Source: Lysobacteraceae bacterium
Lineage (GTDB): Bacteria; Pseudomonadota; Gammaproteobacteria; Nitrococcales; AK92
NCBI GenBank assembly: GCA_012523465.1
Contig: JAAYIK010000006.1
Location: 42,304 to 106,303, forward strand
DNA length: 64,000 bases
Direction of reading: 5' to 3'
Shown here: positions 42,260-50,901 of the stretch, in pieces
How the letters are laid out: every line of letters starts with the position of its first letter
Position numbering within the stretch: the stretch's first letter is position 1
The notes under the pieces: generated by a model
What the model was told of the DNA's origin: nothing
The model's database searches: none
Seen by the model: only the letters and a program-made list of their open reading frames with translations
Translations under genes and position numbers: made by a program

Positions 42260-43903
42260 ATGCGCGGACTCATGATGGACAGGCCGTTGATGATTTCCCA
42301 TATCATCAAATACGCCGAAGCCACTTTCCCGGATCAGGAGATCGTATCGCGTACGGCCGAGGGTCTGCTGCATCGTTACACGTATCGCGATGCCGCGCGG
42401 CGCAGCCGTCAACTGGCGAACGTTCTGCGCAGTCTCGACGTGAAGATGGGCGATCGCATCGCCACCGTCGCCTGGAATACCTACCGGCATTTCGAAATCT
42501 ATTACGCGACGTCCGGCATCGGCGCGATCTGCCACACCATCAACCCGCGCCTGCCTGTCGATCAGTTCGCCTACATCATCAACCATGCCGAGGACCGGTA
42601 CGTCTTCCTCGACGTGACATTCGTGCCACTTCTGGAGAAGCTGCAGGGGCAGCTGAAGGGCGTCGAAGGCTACATCGTCATGACCGACGCCGAGCACATG
42701 CCCCAGACCAGCCTGCCCAACGTCTATTGCTACGAGGAGCTGCTGCAGGATCAGAGCGACGAGTTCGAGTGGCCGGAGTTCGACGAGTACACCGCCTCTT
42801 CGCTGTGCTACACCTCCGGCACCACCGGCAATCCCAAGGGCGTGCTTTATTCGCACCGCTCCACCCTGCTGCATGCCTTCTCGGTGCTGGCTACGCCAGG
42901 GCTGGATCTGAACGAAGAGAGCGCCGTGCTGCCCGTGGTGCCCATGTTCCACGTCAACGCCTGGGGCGTGCCGTATTTCGGCCCCATGGTCGGTGCCAAG
43001 ATCGTCTTCCCGGGGCCCAAGCTGGATGGCGAGAGCCTTGCCACCCTGATCAACGATGAGGGCGTGACCGAGGCGTGGGGCGTGCCCACCGTCTGGCTGG
43101 GGCTGCTTGGCTACATGCGCAAGACCGGGCAGAAGTTCAAGGCGCTCAAGCGCGTGCTGATCGGCGGTTCGGCCGCGCCGGGGGCCATGATCACCGAGTT
43201 CGAGCGGGATTATGGCGTGCAGGCGGTGCAGGGCTGGGGCATGACCGAGATGAGCCCGGTCGGTACGGTGTCGTTCCTGCGGCCGAAGGATCGCTCCCTG
43301 CCGCCGGAGAAGCAGCTGGAGATCAAGGTCAAGCAGGGCCGGGCCCTGTTCGGCGTGGAAATGAAAATCGTCGACGAGAACGGCAACCGGCTGCCGCATG
43401 ACGGCAAGGCCTTTGGCGAGCTGCTGGTGCGCGGACCGGCCATCACCTGCGGCTACTACCGCAACCCGGAAGCCAACACCAGCGCCTTCGACGCCGAGGG
43501 CTGGTTCCGCACCGGCGACGTGGCGCGCATTGATCCCGATGGCTACATGGAAATCGTCGACCGCACCAAGGACGTGATCAAGTCCGGCGGCGAGTGGATT
43601 TCCTCCATCGACCTCGAGAACGAGGCCGTGGGCCATCCGGAAATCGCCGAGGCGGCGGTCATCGGCGTGCCGCATCCCAAGTGGGGCGAGCGGCCGCTGC
43701 TGGTCGTGGTGCGTGAGCAGGGCAGTAACCTGGACAAGCAGGGTGTGCTGGATTTCCTGCGCGGGCGCATCGCCAGCTGGTGGATGCCTGACGACGTAGT
43801 CTTCGTCGACGAGTTGCCACACAGCGCCACCGGCAAGCTGCAAAAGGTCAAGCTGCGGGAGCAGTTCAAGGACTACAAGCTGCCGACGGTGGAAGAAGTC
43901 TAA
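42260..43903 (+). CDS. Fatty acyl-CoA synthetase (AMP-forming, AlkK-like)
   Basis: A 547-aa ANL-superfamily enzyme that activates a medium- or long-chain fatty acid to its CoA thioester via acyl-AMP. ATG at 42260 is preceded by AAAGGAGAGAG. Motifs: A3 [17 protein letters not shown]5-like [37 protein letters not shown], and the C-terminal catalytic Lys in [15 protein letters not shown]. The N-terminal half carries the [13 protein letters not shown] segment typical of the AlkK/medium-chain group. It stands alone with its own strong terminator. Chain-length preference cannot be fixed by eye. Confidence 0.9.
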   Translation: MRGLMMDRPLMISHIIKYAEATFPDQEIVSRTAEGLLHRYTYRDAARRSRQLANVLRSLDVKMGDRIATVAWNTYRHFEIYYATSGIGAICHTINPRLPVDQFAYIINHAEDRYVFLDVTFVPLLEKLQGQLKGVEGYIVMTDAEHMPQTSLPNVYCYEELLQDQSDEFEWPEFDEYTASSLCYTSGTTGNPKGVLYSHRSTLLHAFSVLATPGLDLNEESAVLPVVPMFHVNAWGVPYFGPMVGAKIVFPGPKLDGESLATLINDEGVTEAWGVPTVWLGLLGYMRKTGQKFKALKRVLIGGSAAPGAMITEFERDYGVQAVQGWGMTEMSPVGTVSFLRPKDRSLPPEKQLEIKVKQGRALFGVEMKIVDENGNRLPHDGKAFGELLVRGPAITCGYYRNPEANTSAFDAEGWFRTGDVARIDPDGYMEIVDRTKDVIKSGGEWISSIDLENEAVGHPEIAEAAVIGVPHPKWGERPLLVVVREQGSNLDKQGVLDFLRGRIASWWMPDDVVFVDELPHSATGKLQKVKLREQFKDYKLPTVEEV

Positions 43904-43934
43904 GACGCACGTGGCCGGCCTTCGAGCCGGTCTG

Positions 43935-43973
43935 AAAATACGGCGGCTACCCAACGGGTAGCCGCCGTATTTT
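43935..43973. terminator. Strong bidirectional terminator
   Basis: A perfect 18-bp stem (43935-43952 with 43956-43973) around a 3-nt loop, with AAAA on one side and TTTT on the other, so it can act on both strands. It lies between the acyl-CoA synthetase stop and the convergent sulfur operon. Confidence 0.93.
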
Positions 43974-44031
43974 CGTTGGTCGAGGTTGCTCGGTCGCAGG
44001 GCTGTCTCTCGACGGCGCTGGAAGAGGGCAC

Positions 44032-44199
44032 TTAGCGCCCCGAGCAATGTCCGCCGCTGGCTGCCTGGCCGCTGCCGAGCGCGATCGGCGGCGGCTCGGC
44101 CCGGTGGCCGCTGCTGTCCAAGGTATCCAGCGTCACCAGGACGGCGAACAGCAGCCAGAACAGGGCGGTGATTAGACGGAAGGTGCGTTCTCTGGTCAT
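44032..44199 (-). CDS. Small single-span membrane peptide, 55 aa
   Basis: ATG at 44199 overlaps the YeeE-family stop as ATGA, and AAGGGG lies upstream. The product has one transmembrane helix (FRLITALFWLLFAVLVTLD) and a short tail ending SGGHCSGR with a single Cys. It is the last gene of the rhodanese-transporter operon. No family is recognised. Tight translational coupling suggests that it is made together with the transporter; it could be an accessory subunit or sulfur relay, which is inference. Confidence 0.6.
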   Translation of the reverse strand: MTRERTFRLITALFWLLFAVLVTLDTLDSSGHRAEPPPIALGSGQAASGGHCSGR

Positions 44200-45356
44200 G
44201 CCGGCGCCCCTTGGGTGCTGGACGCACCAATTGCCTGGCTGCTGACGCGTTGGCGCAGTTGCACGCCGATCAGCGAGCCGGCGAAAGCCATGGCGAACCA
44301 CACCCAGCCATGCACGCTGGCGGAGGCAATGCCGTCGAGGAAGGCGCCGACATTGCAGCCAAAGGCCATGCGCGAGCTATAGCCCAGCACCAGGCCAGCG
44401 ATGGAGGCGACTAGCAGGCGTTTGGCCGGCGGCACGCTGATCCTAGCAGGGCCGTTCCAGCGGGAGGCAGCGAAGGCGCCGAAGATCAGGCCGATGTTGG
44501 TCACCGAAGTGACGTCGGCGAGGATGGGATCGGCCAGCCGCTGCGCGTGCGGCGCCACGCCCCAGAAGGGATCGCCGGCCGGATTCCAGCCTAGCGCCGT
44601 GGCTGCCTTGGCGCCCCACAGCCCGATGCCATAGACGATGCCCCAAGGCTGGCCGGCGACCACCAGGTGAACCAGATACAGCACGGCCAGCAGGACTGCT
44701 CCTATCCACCAGTGCTTGGCCGAGCCCCATTCGATGCGCTGCCCGGCCGCTTCCAGCCTGGCCCGGTGACGACGCGCGCCTTGGCCGACCAGCCAGGCCA
44801 CCAGGCCGCAGCCGGCCGCGGTGACGGCCAGCGCGAGCGGCCAGCCGAGCAGCTGCAGCATGTCGATAGGCGGCAGGCCGCCAAGGGCGATCCAGGCCGG
44901 CTGGTGCGAGGCGCCGATGAAGCTGCCGATGGCGAAGGTGGGCAGCACGACCACCGACATCGGCGCTCCGGCGCCGGCCTTGTAGAGGGTGCCGGAGCCG
45001 CAGCCGTCGGCCAGCTGCATGGCGGCGCCGAACAGAAAGGCGCCAAGCACCAGACTAATGGTCAGTGGCGCGACCGCGCCGACTAGCTCGCCGTTGCTGC
45101 TGTTGGCCAGCAGTGGCAGGGTCAGGGTTGCCGCCAGCACGATCAGCAACATTTGGGCCCACAGACCCCGGGGATCGCGTCGCTCGATGTAGTTGCGCCA
45201 ACCGGTGGTGAAGCCGAAGCGCGCGCCCTGCAAGATGGCGCCGAAGCCGATGCCGATCAGGGCCAACAGTCCTTGCCGCAGCCCGCCGCCCAGCATGACG
45301 GCGAAGGCCAGCGCCAAGGCGCCCAAGACCAGCCCGAGACGAGTCAAAAACAGCAT
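44196..45356 (-). CDS. YeeE/YedE-family sulfur-compound transporter (TsuA-like)
   Basis: A 386-aa inner-membrane protein with about ten hydrophobic segments. The two conserved Cys-containing repeats are visible: LADGCGSGTLYKAGAG (first half) and MAFGCNVGAFLDGI (second half). In TsuA-type proteins these relay thiosulfate through the membrane. The N-terminal half also has ILQGARFGFTTGWRNYI, typical of the family. It starts 10 bp after the rhodanese gene and overlaps the 55-aa peptide, so it is the centre of a three-gene operon. Exact substrate (thiosulfate or another sulfur species) is inferred from family. Confidence 0.88.
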   Translation of the reverse strand: MLFLTRLGLVLGALALAFAVMLGGGLRQGLLALIGIGFGAILQGARFGFTTGWRNYIERRDPRGLWAQMLLIVLAATLTLPLLANSSNGELVGAVAPLTISLVLGAFLFGAAMQLADGCGSGTLYKAGAGAPMSVVVLPTFAIGSFIGASHQPAWIALGGLPPIDMLQLLGWPLALAVTAAGCGLVAWLVGQGARRHRARLEAAGQRIEWGSAKHWWIGAVLLAVLYLVHLVVAGQPWGIVYGIGLWGAKAATALGWNPAGDPFWGVAPHAQRLADPILADVTSVTNIGLIFGAFAASRWNGPARISVPPAKRLLVASIAGLVLGYSSRMAFGCNVGAFLDGIASASVHGWVWFAMAFAGSLIGVQLRQRVSSQAIGASSTQGAPA

Positions 45357-45366
45357 GGATTGGTCC

Positions 45367-46338
45367 TTACTTGTTCAATGCCCGCTTGGCGTCCAGTAGG
45401 AGCGCGCCTATCCGGGATGGCTGGTTCTCCATCGGCAGATCGGTCTTGCTCCAGTGGACGATGGATTCCGGATAAAGACGAACCTGGTCGTTACCAACGA
45501 TCTCGGACAGCACGAACCAGTTGGTGGCAGCCCAGTGGCCGGTGTTGCAGAAGGACACTACCGGGTTGTCGGCAAGGCCAGCTTGCTCAATGAGGGCACG
45601 GATTTCGTCAGCCGGCTTCAGGGTCTTGCCGTCGGCATTGAAAAAGCTGCTGTGTTCCAGCTGCCGGGCCCCCGGCAGCGTGCCGTAGCGCGCCGCGGCG
45701 TCGACGCGTTGCTCGCCCTTGTAGAAGCTGGCAGGGCGGGCATCCAGCAGCAGCGGCGTTTGGCCGGCCTGGATGGCGGCTGCCAGCTCTGCGGTGTCGG
45801 CGATCAACGCCTTGTCGTAGCGATAGGTGAAGCTGCTGGGCTCAATGACGGGCACGCTGGTGTCCAGCGCGCCGCCGGCCGCCTGCCAGCCCCCGGTGCC
45901 GCCGTCCAGCACCGACAGCCTGGTCAGGCCGCCGGCCTTGAGGGTCCAGTAGACGCGGGCGGCGGCGCCGAAATCGGTGGCGTTGATGCCGGCATGGGCG
46001 ACCACCACGTGGGTGTCCCGGTCGATGCCGGCTCGGCGCAGCAACGCGGTCAGCTCCGCTTCGCTGCGCAGGGCACCGGCATTGTCGGCTGGCCCGCGGA
46101 ACTCGCCGTACGGCGTGTTGACCGCGCCGGGGATGTGCCCGGCTGCGTAAGCGTCCGGGGGACGGATATCGAGCACCCGTACGTTGGGCTGATCCAGCAG
46201 GGCCTCAAGCTCTGCCGGCGTCAGCAGCGGAGAGACGCTTGTTCTGGAAGGCGATTCATCAGCCAGGCCGGCTGCCGGCAGGACGGCAGCGAGGCCACCG
46301 GCCAGCAAGGCAGCGATGATGCGGATGGTTTTCAACAT
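45367..46338 (-). CDS. Periplasmic two-domain rhodanese (sulfurtransferase)
   Basis: A 323-aa exported sulfurtransferase. The N-terminus is a signal peptide (MLKTIRIIAALLAGGLAAV...AGLADE). The first rhodanese domain (about 40-155) has VRVLDIRPPDAYAAGHIPGA but no catalytic Cys (AHAGINATD instead). The second has LLLDARPASFYKGEQ and the active loop VSFCNTGHWAATNW with the persulfide Cys. The reaction is transfer of sulfane sulfur, for example from thiosulfate. Being upstream of a YeeE-family transporter, it probably processes or binds sulfur compounds in the periplasm before uptake. Confidence 0.9.
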   Translation of the reverse strand: MLKTIRIIAALLAGGLAAVLPAAGLADESPSRTSVSPLLTPAELEALLDQPNVRVLDIRPPDAYAAGHIPGAVNTPYGEFRGPADNAGALRSEAELTALLRRAGIDRDTHVVVAHAGINATDFGAAARVYWTLKAGGLTRLSVLDGGTGGWQAAGGALDTSVPVIEPSSFTYRYDKALIADTAELAAAIQAGQTPLLLDARPASFYKGEQRVDAAARYGTLPGARQLEHSSFFNADGKTLKPADEIRALIEQAGLADNPVVSFCNTGHWAATNWFVLSEIVGNDQVRLYPESIVHWSKTDLPMENQPSRIGALLLDAKRALNK

Positions 46339-46475
46339 GGCACGACTTCAAACCAAATGGACGCCGCGGGACGCGGCCGGAAGAGGGTTGATCGGCCATG
46401 CTAAGAACTCGAGGAATGGCGCTCAAGGAATGAATTATGATTTGCTTATAACCAAGGGGAATGACGGCGCCGCGG

Positions 46476-47045
46476 CTACTGCAGCGTCGTGGGCGGGGCA
46501 GCCAGCGGCAGGCTGTCGGTATGGCGGCGCAGCTCCTCGAAAGCCAGGCGGCTGCCGGTCTCGGCCCAAGTCTCGGCGGCTTGCAGGGCGTCGGCGAACA
46601 GCCGCTGCCCGCTCTGGCGCATGGCGCGCAGCAAGTCTATCAGCGTCACGAAAGCCTCGGCCAGGCTGGCGAACAGGCGGGAAGTGCCGGCCGGGCCGTT
46701 GGTGGCGAGATCCATGTAGGCGCTCCGCCCAAGATCGACGAAGTAGCCGATGCGCACGCGCCGGCGCTGCGCCTGCTCCGGGAAAAAGCCGGCATAGATC
46801 AAGCATTGGTCCGCGACGTTCTGCAAGCGATCCTGCCGCAGCCGGCCGCTCGATCCCAGGGCTTCCAGGAAGCGCAGGGCCAGGATGGTCTTGACGATGT
46901 CGGGCCGCGTCAGATAGCGCATCAGCAGGAAGACGAGATAGCTCTCCTGCTCCTCATCTAGCTGGCAATGTAGACGGGCTTCGGCCTCTTTGACCAGGCG
47001 TTGCCAGGCAGCCTGGGCGGTTGGCTCCATCACCAGTGTGCTCAT
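46476..47045 (-). CDS. Conserved-looking hypothetical protein, 189 aa
   Basis: ATG at 47045 has AGGAGG about 8 nt upstream, a near-perfect ribosome site. The soluble, helical product has AAWQRLVKEAEARLHCQLDE, SYLVFLLMRYLTRPDIVKTI, QNVADQCLIYAGFFPEQA and VRIGYFVDLGRSAYMDLA. There is no signal, membrane helix or recognised catalytic motif. I have the impression of a protein conserved in Gammaproteobacteria but cannot name it. It is transcribed on the same strand as the sulfur operon but 137 bp upstream of it, so may be separate. Confidence 0.7.
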   Translation of the reverse strand: MSTLVMEPTAQAAWQRLVKEAEARLHCQLDEEQESYLVFLLMRYLTRPDIVKTILALRFLEALGSSGRLRQDRLQNVADQCLIYAGFFPEQAQRRRVRIGYFVDLGRSAYMDLATNGPAGTSRLFASLAEAFVTLIDLLRAMRQSGQRLFADALQAAETWAETGSRLAFEELRRHTDSLPLAAPPTTLQ

Positions 47046-47164
47046 CCCCAGCCTCCTGCCGTCGACGACGGCTACAGTTGCGATCAACGCTGTAAAGCCT
47101 ATGCAATTAAAAATATAAGTCCGAACCGAACCGGTTTCCAGCCGGAAGAGAAAGGGATGTATTG

Positions 47165-47195
47165 CGCTAGCAGCAGTCATTGGCTGCTGCTAGCG
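47165..47195 (-). terminator. Hairpin after the membrane protein gene
   Basis: A perfect 12-bp stem, CGCTAGCAGCAG (47165-47176) with CTGCTGCTAGCG (47184-47195), loop of 7, lies 28 bp beyond the stop at 47223. The downstream minus-strand T content is modest, so it may be a weak terminator or an RNA 3'-end stabiliser. Confidence 0.6.
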
Positions 47196-47222
47196 AGGGG
47201 GTTTTGAAAAGAAAAAGAAATT

Positions 47223-47987
47223 TTAATTGGTTTTTCGTTGCCGGAGAATGGCGGCATCGCTGGCGGCTTCGACGTCGCAGTTGACCGCGCCGGCTAGCGC
47301 GATCTTCCGGTCGATCGCGAAAATCCTGGGCGCCTGGGCGCTGCGCAGGCGGGCACCGACGAAGCGGATCGAGCCGTAAACGATCAGCAGATAGCCCATG
47401 AGCTCGAGACCTTCCTGTACCGTATCCTTGACCGCGCGGGCGATGTCCGGCTCTGCGATCACGGCGCGCCAGAGCGAGCCGGTGCCGAAGACGCGACTGT
47501 AGGCTAGCACCGTCGCCAGGCCGATCATGACGAACACGAAGGCGTGCGAGCGGGTGGCGGACGCCATGGCCGGCAACAGGCTCTGGCGGTAGCGGGCAGC
47601 CAGCAGCACCATACCCAGGCTCCAGGCGACGGCTGGATAAACCCAGAAGCCATGCCAGACCCGGTCGAAGAGGGCGTCGAACTCGCGAATCAGCATCGCG
47701 CCGAAGAAGCCGCCCACGAGAATGGCGAAGCCGCGGAAATCCTTGTTTCGGCAAGCCAGCAAGAAAAACGCTATGGCTGCGACGAAAAGAAAGATTTCTT
47801 GCGCATATTCAGTGAAGCTGTGCTCTCTGATTCCATAGCCAAGGACGACGGAATCGAGATAAACAAGGGCTGGAGATATCAGCAGAAAAAGCGAAAGGAA
47901 TATGAAGTTTCCGAATGCTTTAAGGATTTCCCTGATTTCTGCTTTTGGCATGGCTCTGCTTGTCGTGTTGTCGGCGTCGTTGTGCAT
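47223..47987 (-). CDS. Polytopic membrane protein, function unknown, 254 aa
   Basis: ATG at 47987 (MHNDADNTTSRAMPKAEIRE) with a GAAGG-like site upstream. At least six hydrophobic helices are visible, including FIFLSLFLLISPALVYLD, FLFVAAIAFFLLAC, GFAILVGGFFGAMLI and FVFVMIGLATVLAYS. Charged residues between helices (REFDALFDRVWHGFWVYP) are conserved-looking. No family is recognised. The local sequence near the N-terminus is richer in A/T than the surroundings. It is on the same strand as the marR gene, 104 bp downstream of it, and might be its target. Confidence 0.7.
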   Translation of the reverse strand: MHNDADNTTSRAMPKAEIREILKAFGNFIFLSLFLLISPALVYLDSVVLGYGIREHSFTEYAQEIFLFVAAIAFFLLACRNKDFRGFAILVGGFFGAMLIREFDALFDRVWHGFWVYPAVAWSLGMVLLAARYRQSLLPAMASATRSHAFVFVMIGLATVLAYSRVFGTGSLWRAVIAEPDIARAVKDTVQEGLELMGYLLIVYGSIRFVGARLRSAQAPRIFAIDRKIALAGAVNCDVEAASDAAILRQRKTN

Positions 47988-48091
47988 GCCTTCGGTGAAG
48001 AAGGCGTTGGTCAGGCGGCGTCCATGCCAGGCGCCGGTCTCGTTTTGCCGGCTTGAGTTTGCTGCCAAGGCAGCGATTTGCTGAAAAAAAT

Positions 48092-48553
48092 TTATTCGAG
48101 ATTGAGGACCACCCGGCACAGCAGGGAGACCAGGGTCTTGGCCTGTTCGGGTTCGAGTCCCCTGAGCGCCTGCGCGAAGACGCTGTCGATGCGGGGCTGG
48201 ACCTGGGGGCACAGCGCCTGCCCCTTGGGGGTCAGCTCCAGCACCACCGCGCGACGGTCATGCGGGTTGGGGCGGCGCTGCAGCAGCCCCTTGGCCTCCA
48301 GCCGATCGAGCAGGCGGGTCATGGCGCCGCGGTCGTAGTCCAGCAACTCGCAGAGAGCCGCCGGTGTGTTGGCGTCGAAGCGCTCGATGCCGAGCAGGAC
48401 TCCGCACTGCGCCGCGGTCAGATCAAGCGGCGCCAGGACCTGGTCGATCCTGGCGAGCAGCCGGTTGCGGCCGGTCACTAGCAGCCAGCCGAGGTCGGAC
48501 TGAGGGTCGACCGTCTCTTCGTTGCTACAGGTCCTGGTGCGGAGCCGGGTCAA
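48092..48553 (-). CDS. MarR-family transcriptional regulator
   Basis: A 153-aa winged-helix regulator. The only reasonable start is TTG at 48553, with GAGG about 6 nt upstream. The MarR fold is read from LLARIDQVLAPLDLTAAQCG, AALCELLDYDRGAMTRLLDR (recognition helix) and LEAKGLLQRRPNPHDRRAVVLELTPKG (wing, with the DRR motif). Such dimers repress efflux or stress genes and bind phenolic ligands. It is divergent from the MgtC-like gene and upstream of the membrane protein at 47223; either could be regulated. Confidence 0.92.
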   Translation of the reverse strand: MTRLRTRTCSNEETVDPQSDLGWLLVTGRNRLLARIDQVLAPLDLTAAQCGVLLGIERFDANTPAALCELLDYDRGAMTRLLDRLEAKGLLQRRPNPHDRRAVVLELTPKGQALCPQVQPRIDSVFAQALRGLEPEQAKTLVSLLCRVVLNLE

Positions 48554-48712
48554 GGCAGCCTCGTCACGTTACAAGACCATGACATGTTACTGCCCAGGCA
48601 GCAAATTACGCAAGCGCCCCGCTGACTGCCGTGCCCCCGGGGTCGGCAACAGGATTGGCGCCGCGGATTTGGTTAGACTGCGACCTTCCGAAGCAAGGCA
48701 TAACCACCGGCC

Positions 48713-49960
48713 ATGGATCTCGAGCTGTCTCTCAATCTTGCGACTTCACTCGGCATTGGGCTGCTGATCGGAGCCGAGCGAGCCTGGCGCGCGCGCGACG
48801 ACGCCGACAGCGAACAGATGGCTGGCATACGCACGTTCGGGCTGACTGGGCTGCTGGGCGGTCTGGCGGCGCTCAGCCAGAACTATTTCGGCGTCTGGGC
48901 CTGGCTCGCCACGCTGGTGCTGGTGGCCCTACTGGTGATCGTCGCCTACGTGGTCGAGGTCAAGCGCACCGGCGACCACGGCATGACCAGCGAGGTGGCG
49001 CTGCTGCTGACCTTTTTGCTCGGCAGCCTAGCTTTGGTGGAGAGCCGCCTGCTGGCGGCTGCCTGCGCCATCGTCGTCGCGCTGCTGCTGAACCTCAAGA
49101 CCCGCCTGCACAGCCTGCTGCATCAGCTGACCGAGGCCGAGCTGGGAGGCGCGCTCAAGCTGCTGTTCATCTCGGTGGTCTTGCTGCCCAATCTGCCCAA
49201 TCAGGGCTACGGTCCCTGGGAGGCATTCAATCCCTACACCACCTGGTGGATGGTGGTGCTGATCGCCGGCATCGGCTTCGCGGCCTACGCGGCAGTGCGC
49301 CTGCTGGGGGCGCATCATGGCCTGGTGCTGACCGCTGTGCTGGGGGGGATGGTCTCGTCGACGGCGATGACGGTGACATTGGCACGCCTCGACGCCCCGG
49401 CCATCCGCTCGGCCCTGGCGGCCGGGCTGTTGGCGACCTCGGCGCTGATGTTCCCGCGCGTGCTGATCGAGGTCGCTCTGGTCAACCCCGTGCTGCTGCC
49501 TGCCCTGCTGGCGCCGCTGCTGGCCGCCTGCGCGGTCTACACCGGTGGCGCGTTGTATTACTACCGCCACGCGACCCAGCAGCCCGAAGCGGCCGGCCCG
49601 CCGCCGCTCAAGAACCCCTTCGAGCTGGGGCCGGCGCTGCGCTTCGCCGCCCTGCTGGTGCTCATCCTGTTTCTGGTCGAAGGCGCGCGGCGCTGGCTGG
49701 GCGACGTCGGCGTGTACTTGGTCGCGCTGCTGTCCGGGCTGACCGATGTCGACGCCATCACGCTGTCGCTGGCCAACAGCGCGCAAAACGAGCTGAGCGA
49801 GATGGTGGCGGCGCGCGGCATCTTCCTGGCTGCCTTTGGCAACAGCGTGGTGAAAGCCGGGCTGATCGGCATGATCGGCGGGCGCACGCTGGCGCTGCAG
49901 ACCATCCCGGTGATGGCGGCTGGGCTGCTGCTCGGCCTGGCGGTGCTGCTGGTGGCTTGA
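48713..49960 (+). CDS. MgtC/SapB + DUF4010 membrane protein
   Basis: A 415-aa inner-membrane protein. The first ~140 residues are MgtC/SapB-like (LATSLGIGLLIGAERAWRAR, MAGIRTFGLTGLLGGLAAL, KRTGDHGMTSEVALLLTFLL). The rest is the DUF4010 part with LGGMVSSTAMTVTLAR, LSGLTDVDAITLSLAN and several helices to the end. The family is linked to magnesium or envelope homeostasis, but the molecular role is not settled. ATG at 48713 has AAGG far upstream, so the ribosome site is weak. Confidence 0.85.
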   Translation: MDLELSLNLATSLGIGLLIGAERAWRARDDADSEQMAGIRTFGLTGLLGGLAALSQNYFGVWAWLATLVLVALLVIVAYVVEVKRTGDHGMTSEVALLLTFLLGSLALVESRLLAAACAIVVALLLNLKTRLHSLLHQLTEAELGGALKLLFISVVLLPNLPNQGYGPWEAFNPYTTWWMVVLIAGIGFAAYAAVRLLGAHHGLVLTAVLGGMVSSTAMTVTLARLDAPAIRSALAAGLLATSALMFPRVLIEVALVNPVLLPALLAPLLAACAVYTGGALYYYRHATQQPEAAGPPPLKNPFELGPALRFAALLVLILFLVEGARRWLGDVGVYLVALLSGLTDVDAITLSLANSAQNELSEMVAARGIFLAAFGNSVVKAGLIGMIGGRTLALQTIPVMAAGLLLGLAVLLVA

Positions 49961-49983
49961 CGGGAGCGGCGAGTGCGGGAAGG

Positions 49984-50709
49984 ATGCGGCAGCCCCATCT
50001 TGTGATCAAGGCACGGAATGGGGCTTGCGACGCCGTGAGTACGACCCGGCTGCTCGATTCGCTGAAGTGGCTGGCGCTTTGCGCCATGACGGTGGATCAC
50101 GTCAACGCTGCCTTGCTGGCCCGCGCCAGCGAGACGATGACCCTGATCGGGCGGGTCGCGTTTCCGGTCTTCGTCTTCGCCGCCGCCTTCGGCGCCCTGA
50201 AAACCCGTGCTCCCCGCCGCTATCTGATCCGTCTGACGCTTTGCGCGCTGCTGGCGCAGCCGTTCTTCCAGCTCGCGCTGGGCACGCCCTGGTGGCACTT
50301 GAACACGGTATTCACCCTGCTCTGGGGGGTGGCGGCGGTGCTGGCCTGGCGTGGCGGGCGGCCCTGGCTGGCGCCACTGTCCTTGCTGCCGGGGCTGGTT
50401 TCGGACTACGGCTGGGCCGGCGCGGCAGCGGTGCCCGCGGCTGCCGTCATGCTGGCCGGCTCGTGGCCGTGGCAGGCGGCCGCCGCGCTGGGGTTTCTCT
50501 GGCTCGGGCCGCAGCTGTGGGGCCTGTCGTCGTACTTGGTTGTCGGGCTTGCCGCCAGCGCCGCCGCGTTTTTGCTCTGGACTCGGGGGCAGCGGCAGAC
50601 CACGCCTGCCGGAGCCCGCTACGCGTTCTACGTTTTTTATCCGCTCCATCTGGCCATTCTCGCCGGCCTGCGGCTGCTCTGGCAGCACATGCCGGCCGGG
50701 CCGGGCTAG
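49984..50709 (+). CDS. TraX-family membrane protein
   Basis: A 241-aa polytopic protein of the TraX family (Pfam TraX), named for the F-plasmid pilin acetylase but common on chromosomes. The opening LLDSLKWLALCAMTVDHVN is the family signature; LIGRVAFPVFVFAAAFGAL, LTLCALLAQPFFQLALGTPW and the final FYVFYPLHLAILAGLRLLW also fit. ATG at 49984 is taken; GTG at 50035 would remove 17 poorly conserved residues and may be the true start. It follows the MgtC-like gene by 23 bp. No conjugation genes are nearby. Confidence 0.82.
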   Translation: MRQPHLVIKARNGACDAVSTTRLLDSLKWLALCAMTVDHVNAALLARASETMTLIGRVAFPVFVFAAAFGALKTRAPRRYLIRLTLCALLAQPFFQLALGTPWWHLNTVFTLLWGVAAVLAWRGGRPWLAPLSLLPGLVSDYGWAGAAAVPAAAVMLAGSWPWQAAAALGFLWLGPQLWGLSSYLVVGLAASAAAFLLWTRGQRQTTPAGARYAFYVFYPLHLAILAGLRLLWQHMPAGPG

Positions 50710-50900
50710 CAGCAGCGTCCGCCGCCGCGCCGGTAGCGGGCGGCCTGCCGGTCGCGGAAGAACTCGGCCTCGCTCATCGGGCGCCGCTCCGGATGGAAGC
50801 GGCGCATGTGCTCGAGATAGGCCGCATAGTCGGGCAGCCCGACCATCAGGTGCATGGTCTGCTGCAGGAGCCGGCCCCATTGGCGCAGTGCTGGAGTCAT
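50706..50900 (-). CDS. YbdD/YjiX-family small protein (CstA partner)
   Basis: A 64-aa protein with QTMHLMVGLPDYAAYLEHMR, FHPERRPMSEAEFFRDRQ and a terminal CC, the pattern of the YbdD/DUF466 family encoded next to cstA. Its ATG is one base after the cstA stop (TGA-G-ATG), so it is coupled. Its stop codon overlaps the convergent TraX stop on a shared CTAG. Confidence 0.92.
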   Translation of the reverse strand: MTPALRQWGRLLQQTMHLMVGLPDYAAYLEHMRRFHPERRPMSEAEFFRDRQAARYRRGGGRCC

Positions 50901-50901
50901 C

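Noticed and set aside
48135..48165. A T-arm-like sequence GGGTTCGAGTCCC suggesting a tRNA.
   Set aside because: It lies inside the marR coding region; no acceptor stem or anticodon arm can be drawn around it.
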